64,000 nt of DNA from Brachybacterium sp042666875. GTDB lineage: Bacteria > Actinomycetota > Actinomycetes > Actinomycetales > Dermabacteraceae. The number at the start of each line of letters is the position of its first letter. The stretch's first letter is position 1. The translations under genes and the position numbers were made by a program. The DNA lies in the NCBI RefSeq assembly GCF_042666875.1, contig NZ_JBHTCX010000010.1:124001-188000 (forward strand), given 5' to 3'. Of this stretch, positions 52,359 through 61,313 are shown piece by piece. The notes below the pieces were generated by a model. It had not been told where the DNA came from, did no database searches, and was given only the letters and a program-made list of their open reading frames with translations.

Positions 52359-52990
52359 TGAACGCTCAGCAATCTCGAACCCGCAACAGCGCCTGGCAGG
52401 GGCGGGCTGACGCGCCCCGAGCGCCGGGGCCGCAGGCAGGCACCGTTCCCGGTGCTGCCCTGGAGATCCGCGACGCCCGCACGGGCGATGTCCCGGCGAT
52501 CGTGGACGTCGTCCAGGCGGCCTACCGAGGTGAGGGCGGTTGGACGACCGAGGCCCACCTCGTCCGCGGAGCGCGCGCAGACGAGGCCGAGGTGCGCACA
52601 ATGCTGTCCGATCCCGCCGTGACCTTGCTGGTGGCCGAGGCCGACGGGCAGCTAGTGGGCTGCTGCTACACCCGCACGGAGAACGGATCAGCCACCGGCA
52701 GCGAACAGCTCTCACGTGCTGAACTGGGCTTGTTCGCCGTCCACCCCTCCGCGCAGGGTCAGGGCCTCGGCGGCAGGCTCCTCGAGGCGCAGGCGGCGCT
52801 GCTCGCGAACGCGGGCGTGGCGGTCCTGGTGATCCAGGTGCTTCAGGAGCGCCCGGAGCTGCACGCCTGGTACGAGCGGCACGGATTCGTCCGCACCGGC
52901 ACCGCCGTCCCCTTCCCCGGGGATCCGGACGACCTGGCGGTGCAGGACCTCGAGATGGACGTCATGGAGCGCCCGCTGCCGAAGCGCTGA
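52358..52990 (+). CDS. GNAT family N-acetyltransferase
   Basis: A 210-residue GNAT protein with a 33-residue disordered N-terminus, then EIRDARTGDVPAIVDVVQAAY, the acetyl-CoA loop LGLFAVHPSAQGQGLGGRLLEAQ (classic Q-x-x-G-x-G) and ELHAWYERHGFVRTG, the C-terminal motif B with the catalytic Tyr. Its ATG shares the A of the TGA of the preceding gene. Acceptor unknown. Confidence 0.92.
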   Translation: MNAQQSRTRNSAWQGRADAPRAPGPQAGTVPGAALEIRDARTGDVPAIVDVVQAAYRGEGGWTTEAHLVRGARADEAEVRTMLSDPAVTLLVAEADGQLVGCCYTRTENGSATGSEQLSRAELGLFAVHPSAQGQGLGGRLLEAQAALLANAGVAVLVIQVLQERPELHAWYERHGFVRTGTAVPFPGDPDDLAVQDLEMDVMERPLPKR

Positions 52991-53037
52991 ACGACCTCGG
53001 CAGTCGCGAACCCGCGGGATCTCGAGGCGACGGAGAG

Positions 53038-53071
53038 CTTCGGCGGCCGCCTGAGTGAGCGGCCGCCGAAG
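53038..53071. terminator. 13-bp hairpin, bidirectional terminator
   Basis: CTTCGGCGGCCGC (53038-53050) pairs perfectly with 53059-53071 across an eight-base loop, three bases beyond the PEP carboxylase stop and about 50 beyond the GNAT stop. Well placed to end both converging transcripts, though without T tracts. Confidence 0.75.
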
Positions 53072-53073
53072 GC

Positions 53074-55908
53074 TCAGCCCGTGTTCTTCAGGCCGGCGGC
53101 CACACCATTGATGGTGGTCAGCAGCGCCCGCTGCAGGTCCGGGTCGAGCTCCTCGCCGCGCGCGGTGACGGCCCGGGCCCGCTGGAGCATCGCGACCTGC
53201 ATGTAGGAGATCGGGTCGAGGTAGCGGTCACGCACGGCGAGCGTGCGCTTGAGGACCGGCTGGTTGTCCAGCAGGCCCAGCACCCCGGTCAGCCGCTCGA
53301 TCTCGGCGACCGACAGCTCGTACTCCTCGCGGATCCGATCGAACAGGTGCCACAGCCGCTCCGGCACCAGCGAATGCACGTAGTGGGCGGCGATCTGCAT
53401 GTCCGTCTTCGCCAGCGTCATCTCCACGTTGCTGATCACGGTGCGGAAGAAGTGCCAGTTGCGCAGCATGTCGTGCAGGTCCGGCTCCAGGCCGGCCTCG
53501 CGCGCCGCCTTCAGACCGGAGCCGGCGCCGAACCAGCCCGGCACGATCTGGCGTGACTGCGTCCAGCCGAACACCCACGGAATCGCCCGCAGTCCATCCA
53601 GTCCCTTGTCGGAGGTGGCGCGCTTGGACGGCCGGGACCCGATGTTGAGTTCGCCCAGCTGCTCGACCGGTGTGGAGGTCACGAAGTACTCGGGCAGGTC
53701 CGGATCATCCGCCAGAGTGCGATAGCGCGCATAGGCCGCGTCCGAGACGGTCTGCATGGTGTCGCCGAAGCGCTCCAGCTGCTCGGGAGTGGTGCGCGGC
53801 TCCGTGTGCAGCGCCGAGCCCTCCAGCACCGCGGCCAGTGACAGGTCCAGGTTCTCCCGGGCCAGCGTGGGCAGCGTGTACTTGTCGGAGATGACCTCGC
53901 CCTGCTCGGTGAACTTGATCTCGCCCTCGAGCACGCCGTACGGCTGGGCCAGGATCGCGTCGTACGTCGGGCCGCCGCCACGGCCGACGGAACCGCCGCG
54001 ACCGTGGAACAGACGCAGGGTGACCCCGTGCCGGGCCGAGACGTCGCGCAGGCGGCGCTGGGCCTGGTGGATCTCCCACTGGCTGGTCATCACGCCGGAG
54101 TCCTTGTTGGAGTCCGAGTAGCCGAGCATGACCTCCTGGCGGTCCCCCCGCAGGCGCACGATCTCGCGGTAGGAGGGATCGCTGAGCAGCTCGTCGAGGA
54201 TCTCGCCGGCGGCGCGGAGCTCGCCCACCTCCTCCAGCAGCGGCACGAAGCCGATGTCGGCGCGGTTCTCGTCCCCGCCAGGGATGCTGATCAGCCCGGC
54301 CTCGCGGGCCAGCAGTGCGACGGCCAGGATGTCGTCGGCCCCGTGGGTCATCGAGACGATGTAGGTCTCGATCACGGAGGTCCCGTACAGCCGGTGGGCA
54401 CCGCGGATCTCGCGGAACACGTTGTAGGTGGTGCGCGTGGCGTCGTCGAGGATCGTCTCGTCCTCGGTGATCGCCGATCCCACCAGCGGTCGCCGGCTGG
54501 CGAGCTCCGCGGCGAGCACCGTGGTGCGCTCGGCACGGCTGAGCTCCGCATAGGGGCGGTCCAGCTCGCCGACGCGGTCGAACAGCCGGGCGAGGACCTC
54601 GTGGTGCTTCTCGGAGTGCTCGCGCACGTCCAGCGCCGCCAGGTTCAGGCCCGAGCCGGCTAGCACGTGCTGGGTGATGGCCAGGGCGCCGTCGGAGGCG
54701 CGCACCCCACGGTGGCGGTGCAGGGCCTCGCGCAGGACGCGGAAGTCGGCCTGGAGATCCTCGCTGTCGCCGTAGTCCTTGCCGGGCACGTGCGGCGCCC
54801 CGGAGCGGATCCGCTCGCGGGTCGCGCGCAGCTTGGCCCGCATGGTGCCGAGCTTGAGCCGGTAGGGCTCCTCGTCGTACATCTCCTGCTGGATCTCGTC
54901 GACGTCGACATCGCCGCCGTGCGAGAGGTCCTCGGCCAGGCTCGCGCGCAGCTGCTCGTCCTCGCCCGTCAGGGCGCTGGAGACGGACAGATCGAGGATC
55001 AGATCGGAGATGGCCTCGATGGCGATGTCGATCGCGGTCTCCGCCTGCAGCGCGAGGACCTCGCGGGTGACCTCGGCGGTGACGTACGGATTGCCGTCGC
55101 GATCGCCGCCGATCCAGGAGCCGAAGCGCAGGGGCACCTGACCGTCACGCAGCTCGGCGCCGTGGGCGCGCAGCTCGTCGCGGAGGTCATCGAGCATCTC
55201 CGGCATCGTCTGGCGGTAGATCTGGCGCAGGTAATACAGGGCGTTGCGGGCCTCGTCCTGCGGGGTGGGCCGCTGGCGGCGCAGCTCGTCCGTCTGCCAC
55301 AGCGATTCGATCAGCTCGGCGAGATCCCGATCCTGGCGCCGGCGCTCGGGAGTGTCCTCCTCGGTCTCCTCCTCGAGGAGGTCGGAGATGCGGCGCAGCT
55401 TGGTCAGCACGGCGCGGCGGGAGGCCTCGGTGGGGTGCGCGGTGAAGACCAGGCGCACATCGAGGGAGTCGACCGCCTGCTGGAGACCGTCGGCCCCCAG
55501 CTCGTCGTGGACGGCGCGGACGGTGCGCGGGACCCAGGAGTCCGCGGCGGGGCGCTCCTGCAGGGCGCGGACCCGGTAGACCTGCTCGGCCGCGTTGGCG
55601 AGCAGGAAGTACTGCGTGAAGGCGCGGGTCAGAGCCGTGGCCTGCTCCAGGGGCAGCTCCGCCAGGCGCTTCTGGACGTCGCGGGCGTCGGCCTCGACGT
55701 CGGAGGCCTTGGCATCCTTGGTCAGCTTGCGCACCTGCTCGACGAGGTCCAGCAGCTCCTGTCCATGCTGGTCGGCGAGAGTGCGCCCCAGCAGCGTGGA
55801 CAGACGCCGCACGGTGGCGCGCAGCGGCGCATCGATATGCGGATCATCGCCGACGACGGGGAACTCGCTCGTCAACGTCGGGACGGCAATGGCGTCAGAT
55901 TCGGGCAC
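53074..55908 (-). CDS. ppc: Phosphoenolpyruvate carboxylase
   Basis: A 944-residue anaplerotic enzyme making oxaloacetate from PEP and bicarbonate. Conserved regions in order: VFTAHPTEASRRAV with the catalytic His, GSWIGGDRDGNPYVT, LYGTSVIETYIVSMTHGADDIL, VMLGYSDSNKDSGVMTS, FHGRGGSVGRGGGPTYDAILAQP with the catalytic Arg loop, and the C-terminal GLKNTG found in nearly all Ppc. GTG start with AGGAGG five bases upstream. Monocistronic with a hairpin terminator. Confidence 0.98.
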   Translation of the reverse strand: MPESDAIAVPTLTSEFPVVGDDPHIDAPLRATVRRLSTLLGRTLADQHGQELLDLVEQVRKLTKDAKASDVEADARDVQKRLAELPLEQATALTRAFTQYFLLANAAEQVYRVRALQERPAADSWVPRTVRAVHDELGADGLQQAVDSLDVRLVFTAHPTEASRRAVLTKLRRISDLLEEETEEDTPERRRQDRDLAELIESLWQTDELRRQRPTPQDEARNALYYLRQIYRQTMPEMLDDLRDELRAHGAELRDGQVPLRFGSWIGGDRDGNPYVTAEVTREVLALQAETAIDIAIEAISDLILDLSVSSALTGEDEQLRASLAEDLSHGGDVDVDEIQQEMYDEEPYRLKLGTMRAKLRATRERIRSGAPHVPGKDYGDSEDLQADFRVLREALHRHRGVRASDGALAITQHVLAGSGLNLAALDVREHSEKHHEVLARLFDRVGELDRPYAELSRAERTTVLAAELASRRPLVGSAITEDETILDDATRTTYNVFREIRGAHRLYGTSVIETYIVSMTHGADDILAVALLAREAGLISIPGGDENRADIGFVPLLEEVGELRAAGEILDELLSDPSYREIVRLRGDRQEVMLGYSDSNKDSGVMTSQWEIHQAQRRLRDVSARHGVTLRLFHGRGGSVGRGGGPTYDAILAQPYGVLEGEIKFTEQGEVISDKYTLPTLARENLDLSLAAVLEGSALHTEPRTTPEQLERFGDTMQTVSDAAYARYRTLADDPDLPEYFVTSTPVEQLGELNIGSRPSKRATSDKGLDGLRAIPWVFGWTQSRQIVPGWFGAGSGLKAAREAGLEPDLHDMLRNWHFFRTVISNVEMTLAKTDMQIAAHYVHSLVPERLWHLFDRIREEYELSVAEIERLTGVLGLLDNQPVLKRTLAVRDRYLDPISYMQVAMLQRARAVTARGEELDPDLQRALLTTINGVAAGLKNTG

Positions 55909-56044
55909 GGGGCCTCCTGAGGTCGGCGGCGCGTGGGAACGGCCGCCGGCAGTTGGGGCGACCGCCTCGGCGCGGAACGAACGGGCACAGACTACCGCGA
56001 GCGTCCCAGCAGCACGGCACGGGCCGATCGGCGGACGGTGCGGG

Positions 56045-56899
56045 TCAGAGCACGGCGCGCAGGAAGTCCTGCGTACGCTGGTTCTCCGGCTCGCTGAAGA
56101 TCTTCTCCGGGTGACCCTCCTCGACGACGGATCCCTGGTCGAACATCATCACGCGGTTGGAGACGTCCTTGGCGAACTGCATCTCGTGGGTCACGATCAG
56201 CATCGAGATGTCCGTCTCCGCGGCGATGTCCTTGAGCACCGCGAGCACGTCGCCGACCAGCTCCGGGTCCAGCGCGGAGGTCACCTCGTCCAGCAACAGG
56301 ATCTCGGGATCCATGGCCAGCGCACGCGCGATCGCGACGCGCTGCTGCTGGCCACCGGAGAGCTGCGAGGGCCGGGCGTTCTTCTTGTCGGCCAGGCCGA
56401 CCTTGTCCAGCAGCCCCTCCGCCTTCGAGGCGGCCTCGGCCTTCGACAGCCCCATCACGTGGATCGGGGCCTCCGTGATGTTCTCCAGCACCGTCATGTT
56501 GGGGAAGAGGTTGAAGTGCTGGAAGACCATGCCGATGTGCTGGGTGATGCGGCGCCGCTGACGGTCGGGGATCCGCACGCGCTTGCCGCCGGACTCCTCG
56601 TACTGCAGAGGCTGCCCGCCCACGTGGATGTAGCCGCCGCTGAGCTCCTCGAGCGTCATCACCAGACGCAGGATCGTCGTCTTGCCGGACCCCGAGGGCC
56701 CGATCAGTGTGACGCGCTCGCCCTGCGAGACGGTGAAGTTCAGGTCGTCCAGCACGGTGTTGTCCCCGAACCGCTTGACCACGTCGCGGAACTCGATGTG
56801 CGGGGCGCCCGGAGCGGACCCCGCCGCCAGGGCGCCGTCGGGTACGCCCTGCTGGAGGCCGCCGCTGTGGGCGCCGGGGTGCTGGTTGTTCTCAGGCAA
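56045..56899 (-). CDS. ehuA: Polar amino acid / ectoine ABC transporter ATPase (EhuA-like)
   Basis: A 284-residue ABC ATPase: 30-residue disordered N-terminus, Walker A GPSGSGKTT, VFQHFNLFPNMTVLEN Q-loop region typical of the GlnQ group, signature LSGGQQQR, Walker B ILLLDEVTSALDP and switch His in VTHEMQF. The insert KRVRIPDRQRRRI is present in ectoine-type EhuA proteins. The start is TTG, with GGAG eight bases upstream; it overlaps the permease stop by eight bases. It forms one transporter with the three genes upstream (57-59 kb). Confidence 0.85.
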   Translation of the reverse strand: MPENNQHPGAHSGGLQQGVPDGALAAGSAPGAPHIEFRDVVKRFGDNTVLDDLNFTVSQGERVTLIGPSGSGKTTILRLVMTLEELSGGYIHVGGQPLQYEESGGKRVRIPDRQRRRITQHIGMVFQHFNLFPNMTVLENITEAPIHVMGLSKAEAASKAEGLLDKVGLADKKNARPSQLSGGQQQRVAIARALAMDPEILLLDEVTSALDPELVGDVLAVLKDIAAETDISMLIVTHEMQFAKDVSNRVMMFDQGSVVEEGHPEKIFSEPENQRTQDFLRAVL

Positions 56900-57533
56900 G
56901 TTTCTTCTCCAGTCGTCGGATCAGGAGCGAGGTCGGGTAGCTCGCGGCCAGGAAGATCAGGGCCGCCAGCGTCAGCGGCTCCGTGTACCGGAAGTTGTTG
57001 CCGCCGTACTGCTGCGCCTCGCGCACCATCTCCCCGATGAAGATGACGGTCAGGAACGGCGTCTCCTTGAACATGGAGATCGCGTAGTTGCCCAGGGCCG
57101 GCAGCGTGTTGCGGATCGCCTGCGGAATGATCACCGCTCGCCAGGTGCGGGCGCGCGGCAGCGACAGCGCGGTCGCCGCCTCCCACTGGCCCTTGGCCAC
57201 CGAGTCGATCCCCGCGCGGTACACCTCCGCCATGTAGGTCATGTAGTGGATGCCCAGCACGCAGATGCCGATGGTCAGTGTGTCGAAGTACTGCGACAGC
57301 ACCAGGTTCGCGAAGACCAGCTGCACCACCAGCGGCGTCATCCGGATGAACTCGACCACGGCGACCACCGGGGCGCGCCCGATCGCCGGCAGGCTGCGGC
57401 GCAGGATAGCGACCACCAGGCCCAGCACCGCGGCGATGAGCGTGCCCAGCACAGTGGCCAGCAGGGTGATCTTGAAGCCGTCCAGCAGCGCAGGCAGGGA
57501 TGCCCACGCGTGTCCCCAGTCCCAGAAGGTCAT
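56892..57533 (-). CDS. ehuD: Amino acid ABC transporter permease (EhuD-like)
   Basis: A 213-residue HisM/GlnP-type permease with five predicted helices. FVIA-type EFIRMTPLVVQLVFANLVL and the coupling loop WEAATALSLPRARTWRAVIIPQAIRNTLP are characteristic. The ATG overlaps the stop of the partner permease gene (four bases, ATGA). Second membrane subunit of the importer. Confidence 0.87.
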   Translation of the reverse strand: MTFWDWGHAWASLPALLDGFKITLLATVLGTLIAAVLGLVVAILRRSLPAIGRAPVVAVVEFIRMTPLVVQLVFANLVLSQYFDTLTIGICVLGIHYMTYMAEVYRAGIDSVAKGQWEAATALSLPRARTWRAVIIPQAIRNTLPALGNYAISMFKETPFLTVIFIGEMVREAQQYGGNNFRYTEPLTLAALIFLAASYPTSLLIRRLEKKLA

Positions 57534-58285
57534 GCTGCACCCCCTCCCGTCGCGCTGCGCGCATTGGACCTGAACAGCGACCCCAGCGAGTGGGTGAGGC
57601 TCGGCCCGCGGCCGATGCGGTGCTTGGCGTCGATCTCCAGGGCATTCATGATCATCACCAGCACCCACGCGATGACGAAGTAGGCCAGCAGCGCGAAGCC
57701 GAAGGCGTACCAGGTGCCCGTCGTCTGCCGCAGCCGATCGACCTGGTAGTAGAGGTCGTACAGGGTGATCGCGTAGACGATCGCGGTTCCCTTGAGGAGT
57801 TGGATCCAGAGGTTCGACAGCGAGGGGATCATCAGAGCCCACGCCTGCGGGATGATGACGCGGAACATGCCGCGCACCGGGCTCAGGCTGAGCGCGCTGA
57901 TCGCCTCGTACTGCCCCTTGGGGACGGAGCCGACCGAGCCGCGGACCACCTCGGCACCATAGGCACCGTAGTTCAGGGCCAGGGCGAGCACGCCGCAGAA
58001 CAGGGGCGTCAGCTCCCAGCCCAGCTGGGGCAGCACGAAGAACCACCAGAAGAGCTGGACCACGAGCGAGGTGCCGCGGAAGAACTCGATGAATACCCGC
58101 GCGATCCCGCGCACGACGGCGTACTTGACCGTCTGAGCCAGGCCGAAGGTCAGGGCGACCAGCAGGGCGCCGAGCGCCCCGAGCACCGTGAGCTGGACGG
58201 TGACCCAGATGCCGTCGAGGATCTGGGGCCAGCGGGAGATCATGAACTCGGTGTTGGCCCCGAAGTTCTCGAAGAAGTCGTTCAT
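57530..58285 (-). CDS. ehuC: Amino acid ABC transporter permease (EhuC-like)
   Basis: A 251-residue permease with five to six helices. FIEFFRGTSLVVQLFWWFFVL, the coupling loop YEAISALSLSPVRGMFRVIIPQAW and the Tyr-rich YAITLYDLYYQVDRLRQTTG resemble EhuC. GGAAGTGA precedes the ATG at 58285. The C-terminal 30 residues are polar. Located directly after the binding-protein gene. Confidence 0.87.
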   Translation of the reverse strand: MNDFFENFGANTEFMISRWPQILDGIWVTVQLTVLGALGALLVALTFGLAQTVKYAVVRGIARVFIEFFRGTSLVVQLFWWFFVLPQLGWELTPLFCGVLALALNYGAYGAEVVRGSVGSVPKGQYEAISALSLSPVRGMFRVIIPQAWALMIPSLSNLWIQLLKGTAIVYAITLYDLYYQVDRLRQTTGTWYAFGFALLAYFVIAWVLVMIMNALEIDAKHRIGRGPSLTHSLGSLFRSNARSATGGGAA

Positions 58286-58415
58286 GGGTGCATCACTTCC
58301 GGCGCGCAGCATGGACGGGCCCGGGGGCGGTCATGAGGGGAACCGCGCCCGGACCCAGGCAGTCGCACCGGTCCCGCCGCGGGGCCTCGGGCGCCGCGGC
58401 TCACCGGAAGAAGCC

Positions 58416-59342
58416 TCACTGGAGGGCGGAGAGATCGCCGTCGCAGAGCATCTCGGTCGTCATCTCCTCGGGCGGCAGCTCGCCCTCGGTGAACCCGTAC
58501 TCGCCCACGATGGAGAGGTAGCGCTCCGGATCCGAGACGATCTCCGCCAGCTTCTCGTTGTAGGCCTCCAGAAGGGACGTGTCGTCCTTGCGGAACACGG
58601 TCGCACCAGCGCCGTACTGCTTCTCGCCGTCGATGTCCGCAACGAAGCTGTCGGTGACCTCGACGTCGATGTTGGAGTTCTCGGCCAGCCAGTTCAGGGA
58701 GATGGCGGTCAGTGCGAAGGCGTCGGCGTTGCCGCTGTTGACGGCGTCCACGCCGTCCTGCGGGCCGCCCACCTCGAGACCGTTCAGCCCCAGCGACTCG
58801 ACGTAGCCGGCCTCGACCGCGCCGGACATGGTGGCGACCGTGAGATCGGTGTCCACGAAGGACTGCATGTTCTCGAGCCCCTCGGGGTTGCCGTCCGGGA
58901 CCATGAGTGCCGTCGTGTACTGGAACTCAGGGTCGCCGAAGGCGGCCTCGGCGCAGCGCTCGGGCAGGATCGACATGCCGGCGCTGATGATGTCGAAGCG
59001 GCCGGCGTTCAGGCCCGGGATCAGCGAGCTCCACTCGGTCTGGACACCCTCGACGGTGTCGATACCGAGCTCCCCGAAGATCTCGCGGTGCATGGCGACG
59101 GTGGCGCCCTGCAGGTCGCCGCCCTCCTCGAAGCTGTAGGGGGCCTCGCCGGCGAAGCCGACCGTGATCGTGCCGGCATCCTGCAGCTGCTTGAGCAGGT
59201 CGCCGCCGCTCTCGCTGCCGCCGCCGGAACCGCCGTCCCCGCTGCCTCCGGTGTCGGTGCGGCTGCAGGCGGCGAGGCCGCCGAGGGCCGCGGCCGACAC
59301 GACGAGACCGCTCCCCTGGAAGAAAGTACGGCGATTGTGCAT
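58416..59342 (-). CDS. ehuB: Ectoine/amino acid-binding lipoprotein (EhuB-like)
   Basis: A 308-residue family 3 solute-binding protein. Twin-arginine-type signal (NRRTFFQGSG) and lipobox LAAC with Cys26. The mature part has VGFAGEAPYSFEEGGDLQG, SSLIPGLNAGRFDIISAGMSILPERC and FALTAISLNWLAE, patterns shared with EhuB ectoine/hydroxyectoine receptors. Ligand is thus probably a compatible solute or polar amino acid; ectoine is the best guess but not proven. GGAG lies seven bases before the ATG at 59342. First gene of the four-gene operon under a GntR-type palindrome. Confidence 0.85.
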   Translation of the reverse strand: MHNRRTFFQGSGLVVSAAALGGLAACSRTDTGGSGDGGSGGGSESGGDLLKQLQDAGTITVGFAGEAPYSFEEGGDLQGATVAMHREIFGELGIDTVEGVQTEWSSLIPGLNAGRFDIISAGMSILPERCAEAAFGDPEFQYTTALMVPDGNPEGLENMQSFVDTDLTVATMSGAVEAGYVESLGLNGLEVGGPQDGVDAVNSGNADAFALTAISLNWLAENSNIDVEVTDSFVADIDGEKQYGAGATVFRKDDTSLLEAYNEKLAEIVSDPERYLSIVGEYGFTEGELPPEEMTTEMLCDGDLSALQ

Positions 59343-59387
59343 GAAGTGCTCCCTCTCACTGCGCCCACGGCGTCGCGAGCGCTCAGA

Positions 59388-59398
59388 TTGTCGGACAA
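59388..59398. promoter_or_regulatory. TTGTCGGACAA palindrome: predicted GntR operator
   Basis: A perfect 11-bp palindrome TTGTC-G-GACAA lies 46 bases upstream of the binding-protein gene, in the 311-bp divergent region (59343-59653) between it and a FadR-subfamily GntR gene. The form (T-G-T-N-N-N-A-C-A core) is typical of FadR-type operators. No other gene lies in the spacer; an ATCGG/TATCC AT-richer patch near 59410 could hold promoters. Confidence 0.65.
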
Positions 59399-59653
59399 CC
59401 TGCTGTTTGGATATCGGATCGCAGTCCACGCTAAGGGGTGAGGGAGGGACGTTCGCGGGTCAGGCCACGTATCGTGATGGTGTCGTGACCCGAGGGACGG
59501 GCCGCGTCCGCGCCGGATCGCGAGGTGCGGACCCGCTCAGCGGGGGCATCGCGCGAGCACCGGGGCAGTGCCTGGGGCGCGCTCCGACCAGGCCCGACGG
59601 GCGAATACGATGTCCATCGCGGAAGTGACCATGCGTAGTTCAGGAGGATGGCG

Positions 59654-60448
59654 ATGACCACTCGGCACGAGGGGGTCCGGCTGCCGATGATGCAGCCGCT
59701 GCGCCGGCCCTCGATCATCGATCAGGCGGAGCTGGAACTGCGCAATGCCATCTACTACGGCGATCTGCGGCCGGGCGATGGGGTCCCGGAGGTGCAGGTC
59801 TCGCGGCAGATGGGCATCTCCCGCTCCTCGCTGCGAGAGGCGTGCCAGCGCCTGGTGCGCGACGGGCTGCTCACCCAGATCCCGGGGCGGGGTCTGTTCG
59901 TCACGCACATGGACGCCGAGACCATGTCGGACTTCATCGACTACCGCCTCGGCATCGAGATGCAGGCCGCCACGATCGTCGCCGATCGGGTCGCCGGTCT
60001 GCGGGAGGCCGGGAAGCCGGAGGCGGCCGACGCGCTCCTGTCGCCGTTGCGGGTCTCGATGGAGCGGAGCCGGGCCGCCCTGGCCGCCGAGGAGGTCATC
60101 GAGGCCGGCAACGCGGACCTCGACCTGCACCAGCAGATCGCCGAGATCGCCCGCAACCGCTTCCTGAGCACCGCGATGAACACCATCGTGATCCTCACGC
60201 GGATGGGCAGCTTCTCCGATCCCCTGGGCTTCGGCGTGCGCGCGGATCTGACCGCCACGCACGAGGCCCTGCTGGACGCGCTCTCCTCGGGAGACGGTTC
60301 GCGAGCCCGCGCCCTGCTGCGCGAATCGCTGCAGGAGCTCGCCGGTCGGCTGCGTGCCGGCGCCGACGAGGACCTGGTGCGCGACCCGGACCTGCTCGAG
60401 AGCTCCGGCCCGGAGTGGACCACGATCGGCGAGGGCGGGCCGGCCTGA
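59654..60448 (+). CDS. GntR family transcriptional regulator (FCD domain)
   Basis: A 264-residue FadR-subfamily regulator. The winged helix covers about 15-85 (IDQAELELRNAIYYGDLRPGD, VSRQMGISRSSLREACQRLV, GLLTQIPGRGLFVTHMD) and the helical FCD ligand domain the rest (EMQAATIVADRVAGLRE, DLDLHQQIAEIARNRF with the metal-binding Asp/His, THEALLDALSSGDGSRARALL). The ATG at 59654 has AGGAGG six bases upstream, better placed than the ATG at 59648 that touches it. Divergent from the ehu-like operon, which it probably controls. Confidence 0.92.
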   Translation: MTTRHEGVRLPMMQPLRRPSIIDQAELELRNAIYYGDLRPGDGVPEVQVSRQMGISRSSLREACQRLVRDGLLTQIPGRGLFVTHMDAETMSDFIDYRLGIEMQAATIVADRVAGLREAGKPEAADALLSPLRVSMERSRAALAAEEVIEAGNADLDLHQQIAEIARNRFLSTAMNTIVILTRMGSFSDPLGFGVRADLTATHEALLDALSSGDGSRARALLRESLQELAGRLRAGADEDLVRDPDLLESSGPEWTTIGEGGPA

Positions 60449-60467
60449 CAGGGGACGGAGGCATGAG

Positions 60468-60510
60468 AAGGGCCCTTCCCGGCGGAGAAACCCGCAGGTG
60501 AAGGGCCCTT
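60468..60510 (+). terminator. Terminator hairpin after gntR
   Basis: AAGGGCCCTTC (60468-60478) pairs with GAAGGGCCCTT (60500-60510), with a smaller GCGG/CCGC hairpin in the loop, followed by TTCTT. This is the best intrinsic terminator of the window; it ends gntR and on the other strand would follow the tRNA-Ser gene. Confidence 0.8.
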
Positions 60511-60518
60511 TTCTTGGG

Positions 60519-60607
60519 CGGAGACGAGAGGATTTGAACCTCCGAGGCGATTTTAGTCGCCTACTCCCTTAGCAGGGGAGCGCATTCGGCCGCTCTGCCA
60601 CGTCTCC
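60519..60607 (-). tRNA. tRNA-Ser (anticodon GCT)
   Basis: On the minus strand: acceptor GGAGACG paired with CGTCTCC, anticodon stem CTCCC/GGGAG around loop CTGCTAA (anticodon GCT), a long variable arm with stem GGCGAC..., and T arm GGAGG-TTCAAAT-CCTCT. 89 bases, as expected of a class II tRNA; CCA not encoded. Confidence 0.95.
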
Positions 60608-60807
60608 TGGTGCGCACGCTCGCGGCGTGGCACGCCGATACAGCATACGGGAGCACGTGGAGTGCGCCAAAGCGACAGCGCACCGATCACGTCACACCGG
60701 CGCACGGACGATCCCTGTCACGTCGACGTCGGTAGCGCACCGATCCCGCTGGGCCGCGTACGTGCCGCACGAATCCTGTGCTGCCGGTTCACAGCTGCTC
60801 TACCGGT

Positions 60808-61284
60808 TCACAGCCCGAGCTTCTCCCGCAGCAGCGTGATGTGCTTGGGCGTGCCGACGCGGTACTTCACGAACGTGAGGATCCCGTCGGCATCGATCGC
60901 GAAGCTCGAGCGGATCGTCCCTTCGACGAGCCTGCCGTACATGTTCTTCTCGCCCCAGGCGCCGTAGGCCTCCATCACCTCGTGGGTCTCGTCCGAGGCC
61001 AAGGTGTACGGCAGGTCCTGCTCGGCGACGAAGCGGTCCAGTTCCGGCACCGGGTCCGGAGAGATGCCCACGACGCGGTATCCGGCGTCGAGGAACAGCT
61101 GATGGTTGTCGCGCAGGTCGCAGGCCTGGGTCGTGCACAGCGAGGTGTTCGCCGCGGGGTAGAACCAGATCAGCGCCGGGGCCCCGCGCAGCTCGGCCAG
61201 GCTGACTCGGCCTCCCCCGGCTGTCGGCAGGTCGAAGTCGGGAGCGGCGTCGCCGACGGCGAGCTTCACGGGTGCGGTAGGCAT
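60808..61284 (-). CDS. bcp: Peroxiredoxin, Bcp/PrxQ type
   Basis: A 158-residue thiol peroxidase. APDFDLPTAGGG opens the fold, and NTSLCTTQACDLRD provides peroxidatic Cys50 and resolving Cys55 in the CX4C spacing of atypical 2-Cys Bcp/PrxQ enzymes. The Arg in the motif completes the active site. AGGAG lies five bases before the ATG at 61284. It is followed by tRNA-Ser on the same strand and preceded, 29 bases away, by the potassium channel gene, perhaps in one operon. Confidence 0.93.
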   Translation of the reverse strand: MPTAPVKLAVGDAAPDFDLPTAGGGRVSLAELRGAPALIWFYPAANTSLCTTQACDLRDNHQLFLDAGYRVVGISPDPVPELDRFVAEQDLPYTLASDETHEVMEAYGAWGEKNMYGRLVEGTIRSSFAIDADGILTFVKYRVGTPKHITLLREKLGL

Positions 61285-61313
61285 GTCTCTCCTGGGAGGT
61301 GGTCGGGGCGGCG

